DNA of 23,859 nt, taken from contig DAXETY010000087.1 in the NCBI GenBank assembly GCA_051155755.1, forward strand, positions 1-23,859. The letters run 5' to 3'. Positions 7,769 to 15,723 of the stretch are shown piece by piece. The notes beneath the pieces are model-generated. The model had not been told where the DNA came from. It did no database searches and saw only the letters and a list, made by a program, of their open reading frames with translations. This DNA is from DAXETY01 sp051155755. Its GTDB lineage: Bacteria; Desulfobacterota; Desulfobacteria; Desulfobacterales; SG8-13. Position 1 is the first letter of the stretch; the number at the start of each line of letters is the position of its first letter. The translations under genes were made by a program, and so were the position numbers.

Positions 7769-10700
7769 ATGACCCTTAGCCGCGAGGAAAAAACCAACAT
7801 CGAGAACCTCCTCGAAGCCAATATCGCCATTGTCGGCGGGGGCCGATTCTGCCGGATATTTCTGGAATATCTCTATGATCGTAATTTCATGGATCGCAGC
7901 CCGAAACTGCTTGGCGTGGCGGATACCAATCTGGAGGCCGAAGGGGTGCGGCTGGCCCGAAAGTTGGGGGCCTTTACGACCACGGACTACCGTGAACTCT
8001 ATGATTTGGAAGGGCTGCAGGTGCTCATCGAGCTCACCGACGATCGCCGAATCTGGGATCGGATCGCGAAGACCAAGCCGCCGGGCGTCACCCTCATCGA
8101 CCATGCCGAATCCCGCGCGGTCTGGAGTTCACTGCAGCTCGAGCGTGAAAAGCGCACCGCCCTGCGCCGGCTTCGTCAGGACGAAACGGTGTCCGAGAAA
8201 ACGCTGCAACAGTTCGAACGATTCGCCGATAGCCTGGCGCAGCTCATGCACAGGCGCAATCAGCGTTATCTGGAAATCGAAAAGGGCCTGGTCGAAAGCG
8301 AACGAACCCTGGAGCAGATCATTCAGGGCAGCACGATTCCCACCTTCGTGATCAATAAAAATCATCTTGTCACCCACTGGAACAAAGCCATGGAGCGCCT
8401 CACCGGGCTGTCCGCCGTCGAAGTAATCGGCACATCCCGCCAGTGGGCCCCGTTCTGGGAAAACGAACGGCCGTCCATGGCCGACGTGATCCTGGACCAG
8501 ATCGGCGAAGAAGAGATCAAAACACTCTACGGGAACCAGTGGCGGCGGTCGGCGCTGATCGAAGGCGGCTACGAAGCCGAGGTCTTTTTTCCCAACCTGG
8601 GGGAACACGGACGCTGGTGCTGGTTTACGGCCGCTCCGATCAAGGCCCCGGACGGATCGATCTTCGGAGCGATCGAAACGGTTTGGGACAAGACCGAGGA
8701 CAAGCGGGCCGAGCAGGAGCGCGAACGGCATATGCGCCTGTTGACGGAAAGCGCCCGGGCGCTGGCCGAGAGTGAACGGATGATGACCCAGATCATTCAG
8801 GGCAGCACCATGCCGACCTTCGTCATCAACGAAAATCACACGATCATCCACTGGAACAAGGCCCTGGAGCGACTGACGGGCATCGGGGCCGACCGGGTTT
8901 CCGGCACCAATCGGCAGTGGACGCCCTTTTACGACAAGCCCCGCCCCACCATGGCGGACGTGATCCTGGACCAGATCGGCGAAGAGGAAATCAAAAAACT
9001 CTACGGGACCAAGTGGCGCAAGTCGGCCCTCATCGAGGGAGCCTATGAGGCCGAAGGTTTTTTCCCCAAGCTCGGAAACGGCGGCAAGTGGTGCTGGTTT
9101 ACCGCCGCTCCCATCCGTTCACCGCGCGGACGCATCGTGGGGGCGATCGAAACCCTTTGGGACAAGACCGAAGACAAGAAGGCCGAGGAAGAACGCGAAC
9201 AGCGCACCCGCGAACTCAGCACCCTTTGCTCGGTTTATACGGCGTTGAGCACCACTACGGAGCTGGACGAAAGAATTGACGCTGCTGTGGGAGAGATTCG
9301 CAGCTTTCTCGATCCGGACCGGATTTGCCTCTACCTGCTGGGAGAAGACGGTCGCTTTCACTTGCGCTACAGTTCCGGAATCTCTCAGGAAGCCTGCCAA
9401 AAGCTGGACAATGCCGGCGAATCGAGCATCATTGCCCGGGTGGCGGCGCTAAACGAGTACCGCATTCACGAGGATTTGCCGGATGGTTGCGAAGACGAGA
9501 TCTGCATTCTGGAGGACCAGCCGCCCCAGTCGCTGGCCTATGTGCCCATCAGTTCCAAGGACCGCAACACCTTCGGGGTGATCCGGCTCGGCAGCCGGAT
9601 TCCGGGACATTTCTCCCGCGACCAGAAACATGTGCTGGAACTGATCGGCAACCGGATCGGCGTGGCGATCGAAAACGCCATGTTGCAGGAGCAGTACATC
9701 AAGAGCGAAGAAAAATACCGCACCCTGTTCAACAGCGATCCGCACCCCATTTTCATCCTGGACAGCCAAACCTTCCGGATTCTCGACACCAACCAGCGCA
9801 CCGAAGAAAGCTACGGTTACCCCCGCGAGGAACTGCTCGGAGTTCCGTTTCTCTCACTGGGCGATGAAGACGACGATGAGCTTGCCGCAGGGCTGCAGTC
9901 GCTAGATGAAGACCAGTCCAAGCTTTTTGCCAAGAAGCGCCATTACCGCAAGGGACGCATACCGTTCTACGTCAATGTGAACATCAGCCACGCCCGCTAT
10001 GGGGAAACCAGCGTGATTATCGCGTCGACGACCGACATTACCGAAAGCGTCGAAAAAGAAACCCAGCTGATTCAAGCATCCAAAATGACCACCCTGGGCC
10101 AGATGGCCGCCGGTATCGCCCACGAAATCAACCAGCCCCTGAACGTGATTCAGGTCTGCGCCGATTTTTTCCTCAAGATGATCGAACGCGGCCGGGACAT
10201 CGAAAACGACGATTTGAAATCCATGTCCCAGGACATCAGCAAAAACGTGCAGCGGGCCGCCGGCATCATCCAGCACATGCGCGATTTTGCGCGCCAGTCG
10301 GAGGTGGTGCGCACCCGGCTCGACATCAACGATCCCCTGCGGGACGTCTTCAAAGTGCTCGGCCACCAGCTTCGGGTGCACGAAGTCGAGCTGCAGCTCG
10401 AGCTCCGGCCGGACCTGCCGGCGATCATGGCGGATCACAACCGGCTCGAGCAGGTCTTTATCAACCTGGTGACCAATGCCGTGGACGCGATGGATGAAAA
10501 AGCCGCCCGGTCCGGTGGTAAAAACGTTCGCAAATTGCTGCGCATCGAGTCTTATACGCTTAACGGCCAGGTGGCGGTCAAGGTCTCCGACACGGGCATC
10601 GGGATGCCCCGGGAGCTGATCGACAAGATTTTCGAACCGTTTTTCACCACCAAGGAAGTCGGCAAAGGCACCGGACTGGGCGTCAGCATCAGCTACGGGA

Positions 10701-10789
10701 TCGTCAAAGATTACGACGGCACCATCGAGATCGACAGCACGGTGGGGGAGGGGACGACATTTATATTAAAGTTTCCGGCAGCGCGATAG
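7769..10789 (+). CDS. Soluble multi-PAS/GAF sensor histidine kinase with N-terminal Rossmann-like domain
   Basis: A 1006-residue kinase with no membrane segment, so it should sense a cytosolic signal. Visible order: Rossmann-like domain with a dinucleotide-type IAIVGGGRFCR loop (19-29) extending to about 120; coiled linker; PAS 1 (about 177-312); PAS 2 (about 334-469); GAF (about 495-640); PAS 3 (about 650-760); HisKA with GIAHEINQPL and phospho-acceptor H785; HATPase with NLVTNAVDA (899-907), DTGIGMP (941-947), FEPFFTTK and GKGTGLG (965-971). PAS 1 and PAS 2 are nearly identical in long stretches, a recent internal duplication. The N-terminal domain resembles NAD(P)-dependent dehydrogenase folds and is unusual on a kinase; NAD(H) or redox sensing is an inference. 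The start follows the heptamer repeat with no ordinary ribosome site. Likely partners are the receiver proteins encoded next. Confidence 0.93.
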   Translation: MTLSREEKTNIENLLEANIAIVGGGRFCRIFLEYLYDRNFMDRSPKLLGVADTNLEAEGVRLARKLGAFTTTDYRELYDLEGLQVLIELTDDRRIWDRIAKTKPPGVTLIDHAESRAVWSSLQLEREKRTALRRLRQDETVSEKTLQQFERFADSLAQLMHRRNQRYLEIEKGLVESERTLEQIIQGSTIPTFVINKNHLVTHWNKAMERLTGLSAVEVIGTSRQWAPFWENERPSMADVILDQIGEEEIKTLYGNQWRRSALIEGGYEAEVFFPNLGEHGRWCWFTAAPIKAPDGSIFGAIETVWDKTEDKRAEQERERHMRLLTESARALAESERMMTQIIQGSTMPTFVINENHTIIHWNKALERLTGIGADRVSGTNRQWTPFYDKPRPTMADVILDQIGEEEIKKLYGTKWRKSALIEGAYEAEGFFPKLGNGGKWCWFTAAPIRSPRGRIVGAIETLWDKTEDKKAEEEREQRTRELSTLCSVYTALSTTTELDERIDAAVGEIRSFLDPDRICLYLLGEDGRFHLRYSSGISQEACQKLDNAGESSIIARVAALNEYRIHEDLPDGCEDEICILEDQPPQSLAYVPISSKDRNTFGVIRLGSRIPGHFSRDQKHVLELIGNRIGVAIENAMLQEQYIKSEEKYRTLFNSDPHPIFILDSQTFRILDTNQRTEESYGYPREELLGVPFLSLGDEDDDELAAGLQSLDEDQSKLFAKKRHYRKGRIPFYVNVNISHARYGETSVIIASTTDITESVEKETQLIQASKMTTLGQMAAGIAHEINQPLNVIQVCADFFLKMIERGRDIENDDLKSMSQDISKNVQRAAGIIQHMRDFARQSEVVRTRLDINDPLRDVFKVLGHQLRVHEVELQLELRPDLPAIMADHNRLEQVFINLVTNAVDAMDEKAARSGGKNVRKLLRIESYTLNGQVAVKVSDTGIGMPRELIDKIFEPFFTTKEVGKGTGLGVSISYGIVKDYDGTIEIDSTVGEGTTFILKFPAAR
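8297..9175 (+). repeat. Intragenic tandem duplication of a PAS-domain segment
   Basis: Bases 8297-8704 and 8768-9175, offset by 471 bases (157 codons), encode two PAS domains sharing long identical stretches such as IIQGST, HWNKA, MADVILDQIGEEEIK, WCWFTAAPI and WDKTEDK. DNA identity is also high, for example GACGTGATCCTGGACCAGAT in both. This points to a fairly recent duplication or ongoing gene conversion within the kinase gene. Confidence 0.8.
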
Positions 10790-10854
10790 ATTGGTTCGAT
10801 TGGTTCAATTGGTCACCGCTTCCAACCAATGAAACCAATTGAACCAATGAAACC
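10790..10854. repeat. Palindrome built from the 9-bp ATTGGTTCR repeat
   Basis: Immediately after the kinase stop codon, ATTGGTTCG and ATTGGTTCA units (10790-10812) are followed by a loop of about 13 bases and the complementary units CCAATGAAACCAATTGAACC (10826 onward, to 10854). The RNA could form a long hairpin between the two kinase genes, possibly lowering read-through or stabilising the upstream mRNA end. There is no T-run, so it is not a classical terminator. It belongs to the same family as the arms at 1129 and 1303. Confidence 0.7.
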
Positions 10855-10862
10855 TGCGATTT

Positions 10863-10876
10863 ATGAGCTATGAGCT
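10863..10876 (+). repeat. Two copies of heptamer ATGAGCT before the second kinase gene
   Basis: Two exact copies of the heptamer found at 7734-7768 stand four bases before the ATG at 10880. The last GAG is five bases from that start codon and is the best Shine-Dalgarno-like sequence available. Finding the same short tandem repeat at the starts of both kinase genes, and nowhere else I noticed in the window, is unlikely to be chance. Confidence 0.75.
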
Positions 10877-10879
10877 ATT

Positions 10880-12406
10880 ATGGATGAATACAACCAAATT
10901 CTGCTCATCGACGACGAGCCCGACATTCTCAGGGTCCTGAGTCTTTCGCTGAAGGCCGACGGTTACAAGGTGTACACGGCTGCCAGCGGTGAAGAAGGGC
11001 TGGCCGTTTTTAAGGAGAAAACACCGGATATCGTTATCACCGACATCAAGATGCCCGGCATGGACGGCATTCAGGTGTTGCGCCGCGTCAAGGAAATCGA
11101 CCCGGAAACCGAGGTGATCATCATCACCGGACACGGGGACATCGACTCGGCCATCGAGGCGCTCAAATACGGGGCTTCGGATTTTATCAACAAGCCGGTG
11201 CGGGACGCCGCCCTGAGCATCGCCCTGCAACGCGCCAAAGAAAGGCTGTCCATCCGGCAGCAGCTGAAGGACTACACCATCGACCTGGAGCACCAGGTGG
11301 AGATCGCCACCCGGGAACTCCGGCGGCAGGTGATTTTTAAGGCCAAGTTAATTCGCAGCTCCAACGACGGCATCGTTGCTACGGATCACGATCTGTTAAT
11401 CATGATCTACAATCCCAGTGCGGAACTGATTTTCGGATATCCGGCCGAAAAGGTCATCAATCGCATGCACATCGACGCACTTCTGCCGGCGGAGCTGGCT
11501 GCACATCTGAAGCAGAACGTGAGTGGCGGGAGCGAGAAAAAAGATTTTCTCTGGCAGGAAGTTCAGATCGTCTCCGCTGCGGGAGAGAAGATTCCGGTGC
11601 GCTATTCCGGAAGCATTCTGCATGAAAACGGCCGCAGCATGGGCAGTGTGGCTTTTTTTCAGGATCTGCGGGAAATCAAGCGTCTCGAACGCGAACTGGT
11701 TCATTCCGAACGCCTGGCGGCCATCGGCCAGACCGTGGCCGAAATTTCCCACGGCTTGAAAAACATCGTGCACGGGCTCAAGGGGGGGCGCTACCTGGTT
11801 GACTTGGGTATCAAAAAAGATGATACTGAAAGACTTACACGCGGTTGGGACATGGTTCAGCGCAACATCGACCGCACGTCGGAACTGGTGATGGACTTGC
11901 TGTCGTATTCCAAGGAGCGCGAACCCGAGCCCGAGGATTGCGAACCCAACGAAATCGCCACCGAAGTTTGCGATCTTCTGGAGGACCGGGCCCGGGAAAA
12001 CGATATCGAGATCGTCCGGGACCTGGACCCTGCCATCGGCCGGGTGTTTATGGATCCGCGCACACTGCACACGACATTGATGAATCTGATGACCAACGCC
12101 ATCGACGCCTGCCTGTTCGATGAAGATACCTCGAAGCAGTGGCGGGTGAGCATGAAAACCGCGCTGGAACCCGATGAGACGATCCGGTTCGAGGTCACCG
12201 ACAACGGCTGCGGAATGACTCCGGAGGTACAGGAAAAGTTGTTTACATCCTTTTTCAGCACCAAAGATCACCGGGGAACCGGATTGGGCATGATGGTCAC
12301 CCGCAAACTGCTGGAAGAACATGACGGGTCCATTTCCGTCGATTCGGCTCCGGGGAAAGGCACCAAATTTACGGTCCGAATGGCTTATCTGCCGGCCAGG
12401 GGATAA
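10880..12406 (+). CDS. Response-regulator/PAS/histidine-kinase hybrid
   Basis: A 508-residue soluble hybrid. An N-terminal receiver (1-120) has the acidic pocket D11-D12, phospho-acceptor D55, T83 and K105. A helical, probably coiled-coil linker (about 110-150) leads to a PAS domain (about 152-262) and a kinase core: phospho-acceptor H291 in EISHGLKNIVHGLKGG, N-box MNLMTNAIDA (401-410), DNGCGM (441-446), FTSFFSTK, GTGLG (466-470). The H-box with SHGLKN instead of AHEIxNPL is a variant seen in some receiver-first kinases. A receiver before the kinase core suggests control by phosphate from another kinase, most simply the one encoded just upstream. It lies 90 bases after that gene. Identification of domains is firm; the signal is unknown. 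Confidence 0.93.
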   Translation: MDEYNQILLIDDEPDILRVLSLSLKADGYKVYTAASGEEGLAVFKEKTPDIVITDIKMPGMDGIQVLRRVKEIDPETEVIIITGHGDIDSAIEALKYGASDFINKPVRDAALSIALQRAKERLSIRQQLKDYTIDLEHQVEIATRELRRQVIFKAKLIRSSNDGIVATDHDLLIMIYNPSAELIFGYPAEKVINRMHIDALLPAELAAHLKQNVSGGSEKKDFLWQEVQIVSAAGEKIPVRYSGSILHENGRSMGSVAFFQDLREIKRLERELVHSERLAAIGQTVAEISHGLKNIVHGLKGGRYLVDLGIKKDDTERLTRGWDMVQRNIDRTSELVMDLLSYSKEREPEPEDCEPNEIATEVCDLLEDRARENDIEIVRDLDPAIGRVFMDPRTLHTTLMNLMTNAIDACLFDEDTSKQWRVSMKTALEPDETIRFEVTDNGCGMTPEVQEKLFTSFFSTKDHRGTGLGMMVTRKLLEEHDGSISVDSAPGKGTKFTVRMAYLPARG

Positions 12407-12520
12407 TGCAGGGGATCGGCCGTATCGCATTGGAAAATTTGCACCCACCCGGTCGCTGTACGTGTTGCTGCGGGATGCTGCGGGTCAGGGGGTCCGGGTA
12501 ATCAATCAAGGAGGATGGAC

Positions 12521-12913
12521 ATGGGTAAAAAAGTACTGATCGTGGACGATGATCCGGATGTGCGCCTGTTCAACCGCACCGTTCTGGAAGAGTATGGCTA
12601 TACCCCCCTGGAGGCCGCCAACGGTGAGGAAGGGATGAACCTGGTCAAACAGGAAGCCCCCGAGCTGATCATCCTGGACATTTTGATGCCCCGGGAGAGC
12701 GGCATTCGCCTCTATCGCAAGTTGAAAACCGACAAGAAACTGAGTCGAATCCCGGTGCTGGTTCTCTCCGGGATTGCGGAACGCTCCTTTTTGCGCTCGC
12801 AAAAAGCCCTGACCGAATTTGGAGGCGAACCCGTTCCACCTCCCGAGGCTTATCTGGAAAAACCGGTGGAAGCCGAAGAGCTGGCGGAAGCCATTAAAAA
12901 AATCATCGGCTGA
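12521..12913 (+). CDS. Single-domain response regulator (receiver only)
   Basis: A 130-residue stand-alone receiver with no output domain, so it probably acts as a phosphate carrier or by binding a partner protein. The acidic cluster DDD (residues 9-11), phospho-acceptor D53 in LIILDILMP, a Ser in VLVLSG and the switch Lys in YLEKPVE are all visible. An in-frame ATG at 12515 lies inside the ribosome site; the ATG at 12521 is preceded by AAGGAGG at a normal distance and is preferred. A short insertion (residues about 90-107, SQKALTEFGGEPVPPPEA) lengthens the stretch before the conserved Lys. It sits between the hybrid kinase and a tandem Usp and is probably co-transcribed with both. Confidence 0.9.
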   Translation: MGKKVLIVDDDPDVRLFNRTVLEEYGYTPLEAANGEEGMNLVKQEAPELIILDILMPRESGIRLYRKLKTDKKLSRIPVLVLSGIAERSFLRSQKALTEFGGEPVPPPEAYLEKPVEAEELAEAIKKIIG

Positions 12914-12931
12914 CCCGTGGGGTGAAGAATC

Positions 12932-13810
12932 ATGCGGATCGAAAAACTGCTGTTTGTCACCAAGTTCGAAGAATTGGGATTCGACGCGCTGCAGTCGGTG
13001 CTCAACTTGCGGACCGTTGCGTTGAACCACGTCGTTTTTGTCAACGTTATCGAACGGGATCGCGTGGCCATGCGCCGGGGGACCGGTTACCAGAAAGAAG
13101 AAGAAATCCGGTTGCGCGAACGGGCCAACATTCGTTTTATCGACTGGGCCGAAACCCTCTTCGAACAGGGGATGGAAGTCGGGGTCTACATCGTGGTGGG
13201 CAATCTGGTCGCCGAGGTGATCAAGGCCGCCCAAAAGGAAGAAACCGACTTGATCATGATCGGCCGTTCCACCCGCGGTGTGATCGAGCAGCTTTACGCC
13301 GGATCGGACGTCACCGAGTTGCTGCGAAGAACGGCGGTACCGGTTTTGATTTACAAATACACCTCCGAAAGCACCCCCGTTGTGGAAAAGCCCTTCGACC
13401 GTCCGTTGCTGGCGGTGGATTGGTCGCCGGCCAGCCTCCGGGCGGTGGACTATCTGAAAGAACTCCAGGGGGTCACCCAGGAGATCAATGTCATTCATGT
13501 TGTTGGCGAAAAGGACTTGAAGGGCTCCTCTGCCATGGCGGTTCAGAAAACCCGCAAAGAAATCCGCAACAAGTTGGATGAAATCTGCGAGGTTTTCGAA
13601 TCTGAAGGAATCGCCGCGCGATCGCATGTGTACGTCGGCGAGCCGGTCGCCGAGATCGAAAGGGCGGCCCGGGAGTGCCAGGCCACAATGGTGGTGCTGG
13701 GCTCTTCCGGCAAGGCGTCCTGGATGGAACGCTGGCTCGGAAGCATTCCCCGGGACGTGGCCGAAAAATCGATTTTTCCGACACTGCTGGTCCCTTTGAA
13801 AAAACCCTGA
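12932..13810 (+). CDS. Tandem universal stress protein (UspA family), second copy
   Basis: A 292-residue cytosolic protein with two Usp domains. The second has a complete ATP loop, GSSGKASWMERWLGS (Gx2Gx9GS). The first has GRSTRGVIEQLYAGS, with Thr at the second glycine position. So at least the C-terminal half should bind ATP. The ATG at 12932 follows GGGGTGAAG and lies 18 bases after the receiver gene, so the two are surely one transcript. It is a likely paralogue of the Usp at 6752: same length, same start (M-[KR]-IEK-[IL]-LF-x-T-x-F), similar PFDRPLLAVDWS / PYDRPLLATDWS linkers at the start of domain 2. Role unknown; context ties it to two-component signalling and energy metabolism. Confidence 0.9.
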   Translation: MRIEKLLFVTKFEELGFDALQSVLNLRTVALNHVVFVNVIERDRVAMRRGTGYQKEEEIRLRERANIRFIDWAETLFEQGMEVGVYIVVGNLVAEVIKAAQKEETDLIMIGRSTRGVIEQLYAGSDVTELLRRTAVPVLIYKYTSESTPVVEKPFDRPLLAVDWSPASLRAVDYLKELQGVTQEINVIHVVGEKDLKGSSAMAVQKTRKEIRNKLDEICEVFESEGIAARSHVYVGEPVAEIERAARECQATMVVLGSSGKASWMERWLGSIPRDVAEKSIFPTLLVPLKKP

Positions 13811-13882
13811 CACAGGAAGAAATTTCGATAACGTTTCTTGAAAAAAGGCGATTGAGGGAGCGTCACGACAGGAGGGCAGTTC

Positions 13883-14506
13883 ATGGCGGTAATCACCATT
13901 TCCAGGCAATTTGGAGCAGGCGGTAAAACGGTGGGTAAAATGATTGCCGACCGATTGGGATACACCTTTGCCGACGACGATATCATTCAGATGGTGGCCG
14001 AGGCCGCAAACGTTTCTCCCCACTGGGTCGAGTCCGTGGAGCGGGAGGCCGGCGGGCGTCTGTCCCGGGTGATTTCCAGCATGGTTTCCAAACGGCTGGT
14101 GGATCGAATCCTGAAAGACGAGCGCGGCTACCTCGATGAAACGCTCTACCTCGACTACCTGGTGGTGATCATCGCTCAGATCGCCGAAGAAGGCGATGTG
14201 GTGATTCTCGGACGCGGCTCGCAGTATATCCTAAACGATCATCCCGACGCCTGCCACGTGCTTCTGATCAACAGTTTCGAAAACCGCGTGCGTTTTATGC
14301 AGGAGAATTACGATCTTTCCGAAAGCCGCGCCTCGTTCATCGTCAACCGCGAAGACAAACGACGGATCAGCCTGTATCGCAAGATCGGCAAAACCGATTA
14401 CGACGACCCCTCCCTGTATCATATGGTATTGAACATGGGCCGATTGGAAATGCAGACGGCCGTCAAGCTGATTTGCGACGTCGTTCAGGAACGGCAATAC
14501 CACTGA
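13883..14506 (+). CDS. Cytidylate-kinase-like family protein (copy 1)
   Basis: A 207-residue P-loop protein of the cytidylate-kinase-like family (Cytidylate_kin2 type). The N terminus, AVITISRQFGAGGKTVGKMIA, is the family's variant phosphate loop, which lacks the classic GxxxxGK[ST] spacing. VILGRGSQYIL in the middle and a Y-R/K-rich SLYRKIGKTDYDDPSLYHMVLN segment near the C terminus match the family. True CMP kinase activity is not assured; most members are uncharacterised. The ATG follows GGAGGG. It lies 72 bases after the Usp gene and ends at a two-way terminator shared with a convergent paralogue. Confidence 0.85.
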   Translation: MAVITISRQFGAGGKTVGKMIADRLGYTFADDDIIQMVAEAANVSPHWVESVEREAGGRLSRVISSMVSKRLVDRILKDERGYLDETLYLDYLVVIIAQIAEEGDVVILGRGSQYILNDHPDACHVLLINSFENRVRFMQENYDLSESRASFIVNREDKRRISLYRKIGKTDYDDPSLYHMVLNMGRLEMQTAVKLICDVVQERQYH

Positions 14507-14524
14507 CTGTTTTCGGAAAAAAGA

Positions 14525-14572
14525 AAAGGCCCCTTCACCCAGGTGCGATTCTGGAGTGAGGGGGCGTTTTGT
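14525..14572. terminator. Bidirectional intrinsic terminator between convergent genes
   Basis: The stem GCCCCTTCAC / GTGAGGGGGC (one G-T pair, about 16-base loop) is flanked by A-rich sequence (AAAAAAGAAAA) on the left and GTTTTGTT on the right. That suits termination in both directions. It separates the two convergent cytidylate-kinase-like genes, closing the signalling cluster. Confidence 0.75.
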
Positions 14573-15183
14573 TACAGCGAGACCATTTTGCAGATCAGGT
14601 CCGCGGCTTTTTCCACCGGCGTGCGTCTCATGTTGAAAACCAGGTGGTAGTGACCGGCGCTGTCATAGTCCTGAAGACCGAATTTGCGATAGAGGTTCGT
14701 CCGGCGTCGATCTTCTGCGGTTACGGTATGAATGGCTTTTTTCAACTCCAGGCCGTGTCGGGTTTCCATGAATTGAATGCGGTGTTCTTTTTCGGCCACC
14801 AGCAGGAAATGAAAGGTGTCGGCCCGATCTTTCAATATATACTGGCCGCCGCGGCCCAGGATGACGGCATTGTCGCCGTCGGCGATCTTGCGGATGATTT
14901 GATGCAGCAGATCGACGTAGATCTTCTCGTCGATGTAGCCGCGATCTTCATCCAGCAGACGTTCCAGAAAGCGTCTGGAGACCATTCCGGAAATGAAACG
15001 CTGAATTTTGCCCCCGGCTTCTTTTTCCATGGATTCGGCCCAGCGGGTGGAAACCTTGGCCTTTTCGGCCACCATCTGAATGATTTCGTCATCGAAGAAA
15101 CTGTAGCCGAGCCGTTCGGCCACCAATTTGCCCAGCGTAATGCCGCCGGCGCCGAATTGCCTCGAAATGGTAATGACCGCCAT
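14572..15183 (-). CDS. Cytidylate-kinase-like family protein (copy 2)
   Basis: A 203-residue close paralogue of copy 1, in convergent orientation. It shares the MAVITISRQFGAGG start, RLGYxFxDDxIIQMVAEKA, VILGRGxQYIL and LYRKFGLQDYD segments. Copy 1 has Lys at the loop (GGKTVG) where this one has Ile (GGITLG), so nucleotide binding may differ. The frame opens further upstream (15276), but the ATG at 15183 has GGAGG nine bases before it and matches copy 1, so it is the better start. The reaction is not known; phosphoryl transfer to a nucleotide or related small molecule is the family expectation. It is divergent from the ATP synthase Fo genes and shares their upstream region. Confidence 0.85.
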   Translation of the reverse strand: MAVITISRQFGAGGITLGKLVAERLGYSFFDDEIIQMVAEKAKVSTRWAESMEKEAGGKIQRFISGMVSRRFLERLLDEDRGYIDEKIYVDLLHQIIRKIADGDNAVILGRGGQYILKDRADTFHFLLVAEKEHRIQFMETRHGLELKKAIHTVTAEDRRRTNLYRKFGLQDYDSAGHYHLVFNMRRTPVEKAADLICKMVSL

Positions 15184-15240
15184 GGTTGATTGCCTCCGAT
15201 TGCGAATTGCCCGAAAGATACCGCATCCGTCTTTTGATCC

Positions 15241-15269
15241 CCTATAATTGGAACCCGGTCGAGGGTCAA
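15241..15269 (-). promoter_or_regulatory. Sigma-70-type promoter for cytidylate-kinase-like copy 2
   Basis: On the minus strand, TTGACC (15269-15264), a 17-base spacer and TATAGG (15246-15241) match the consensus at 5 of 6 and 4 of 6 positions. The predicted start near 15234 leaves a leader of about 50 bases before the ATG at 15183. Confidence 0.55.
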
Positions 15270-15374
15270 GTCGCAATGTGCAAAAAGGATTTTGATGCCA
15301 GGGGAAATCTGTGAATGCAGTCCAGAAACTAGATTGAATTATTAGAATAAATTTTTCTTTGCCGGTAAAAACGG

Positions 15375-15402
15375 TTGCATTTTTTCAGCGGTATGCTAAC
15401 AA
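15375..15402 (+). promoter_or_regulatory. Weak candidate promoter for the Fo operon
   Basis: TTGCAT (15375-15380), a 16-base spacer and TAACAA (15397-15402) lie in an AT-rich stretch about 60 bases before atpZ. The match is moderate, but this is the only plausible pair I found in the gap. Confidence 0.3.
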
Positions 15403-15459
15403 AATGGGCTCCGTGAACCAGTCCAATCGCTCCAGAGTGTCATTCATGGGGCGTTTTCA

Positions 15460-15723
15460 ATGTTTGATTACAAAAAAAATCGGACATGGCTTGAAAATCT
15501 GACCATTGTCATGCAACTGGGCCTGACGATGGTCGGGTGCATCGGTTTTTGCTTCTTTGTGGGCTTGAAGCTGGACCAGTGGTTGGGGACCAGAGGGATC
15601 TTCGTGAGCATCTTCACGATTCTCGGTGTGATCGGGGGGGCCAACGTCGCCTACCGGCAGATCATGGAGATATTTGAAGAAGAGAAAAAAGACGATGACG
15701 GGTCCCGAGATGACACCGGTTAA
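15460..15723 (+). CDS. atpZ: AtpZ/AtpI-type ATP synthase accessory membrane protein
   Basis: An 87-residue protein of the F0F1-ATPase chaperone-like (AtpZ) family, with two hydrophobic helices (about 16-38 and 46-66) joined by LDQWLGTRGIF and a charged tail (EEEKKDDDG). Such proteins open many bacterial ATP synthase operons; roles in rotor assembly or Mg2+/Ca2+ transport have been proposed. The ribosome site is weak (GGGGCG). Its 3' end overlaps the start of atpI. Confidence 0.82.
   Translation: MFDYKKNRTWLENLTIVMQLGLTMVGCIGFCFFVGLKLDQWLGTRGIFVSIFTILGVIGGANVAYRQIMEIFEEEKKDDDGSRDDTG

Noticed and set aside
12506..14023. 505-residue minus-strand open frame
   Set aside because: It runs antisense through the receiver, Usp and kinase-like genes, all of which have family motifs and ribosome sites on the plus strand.
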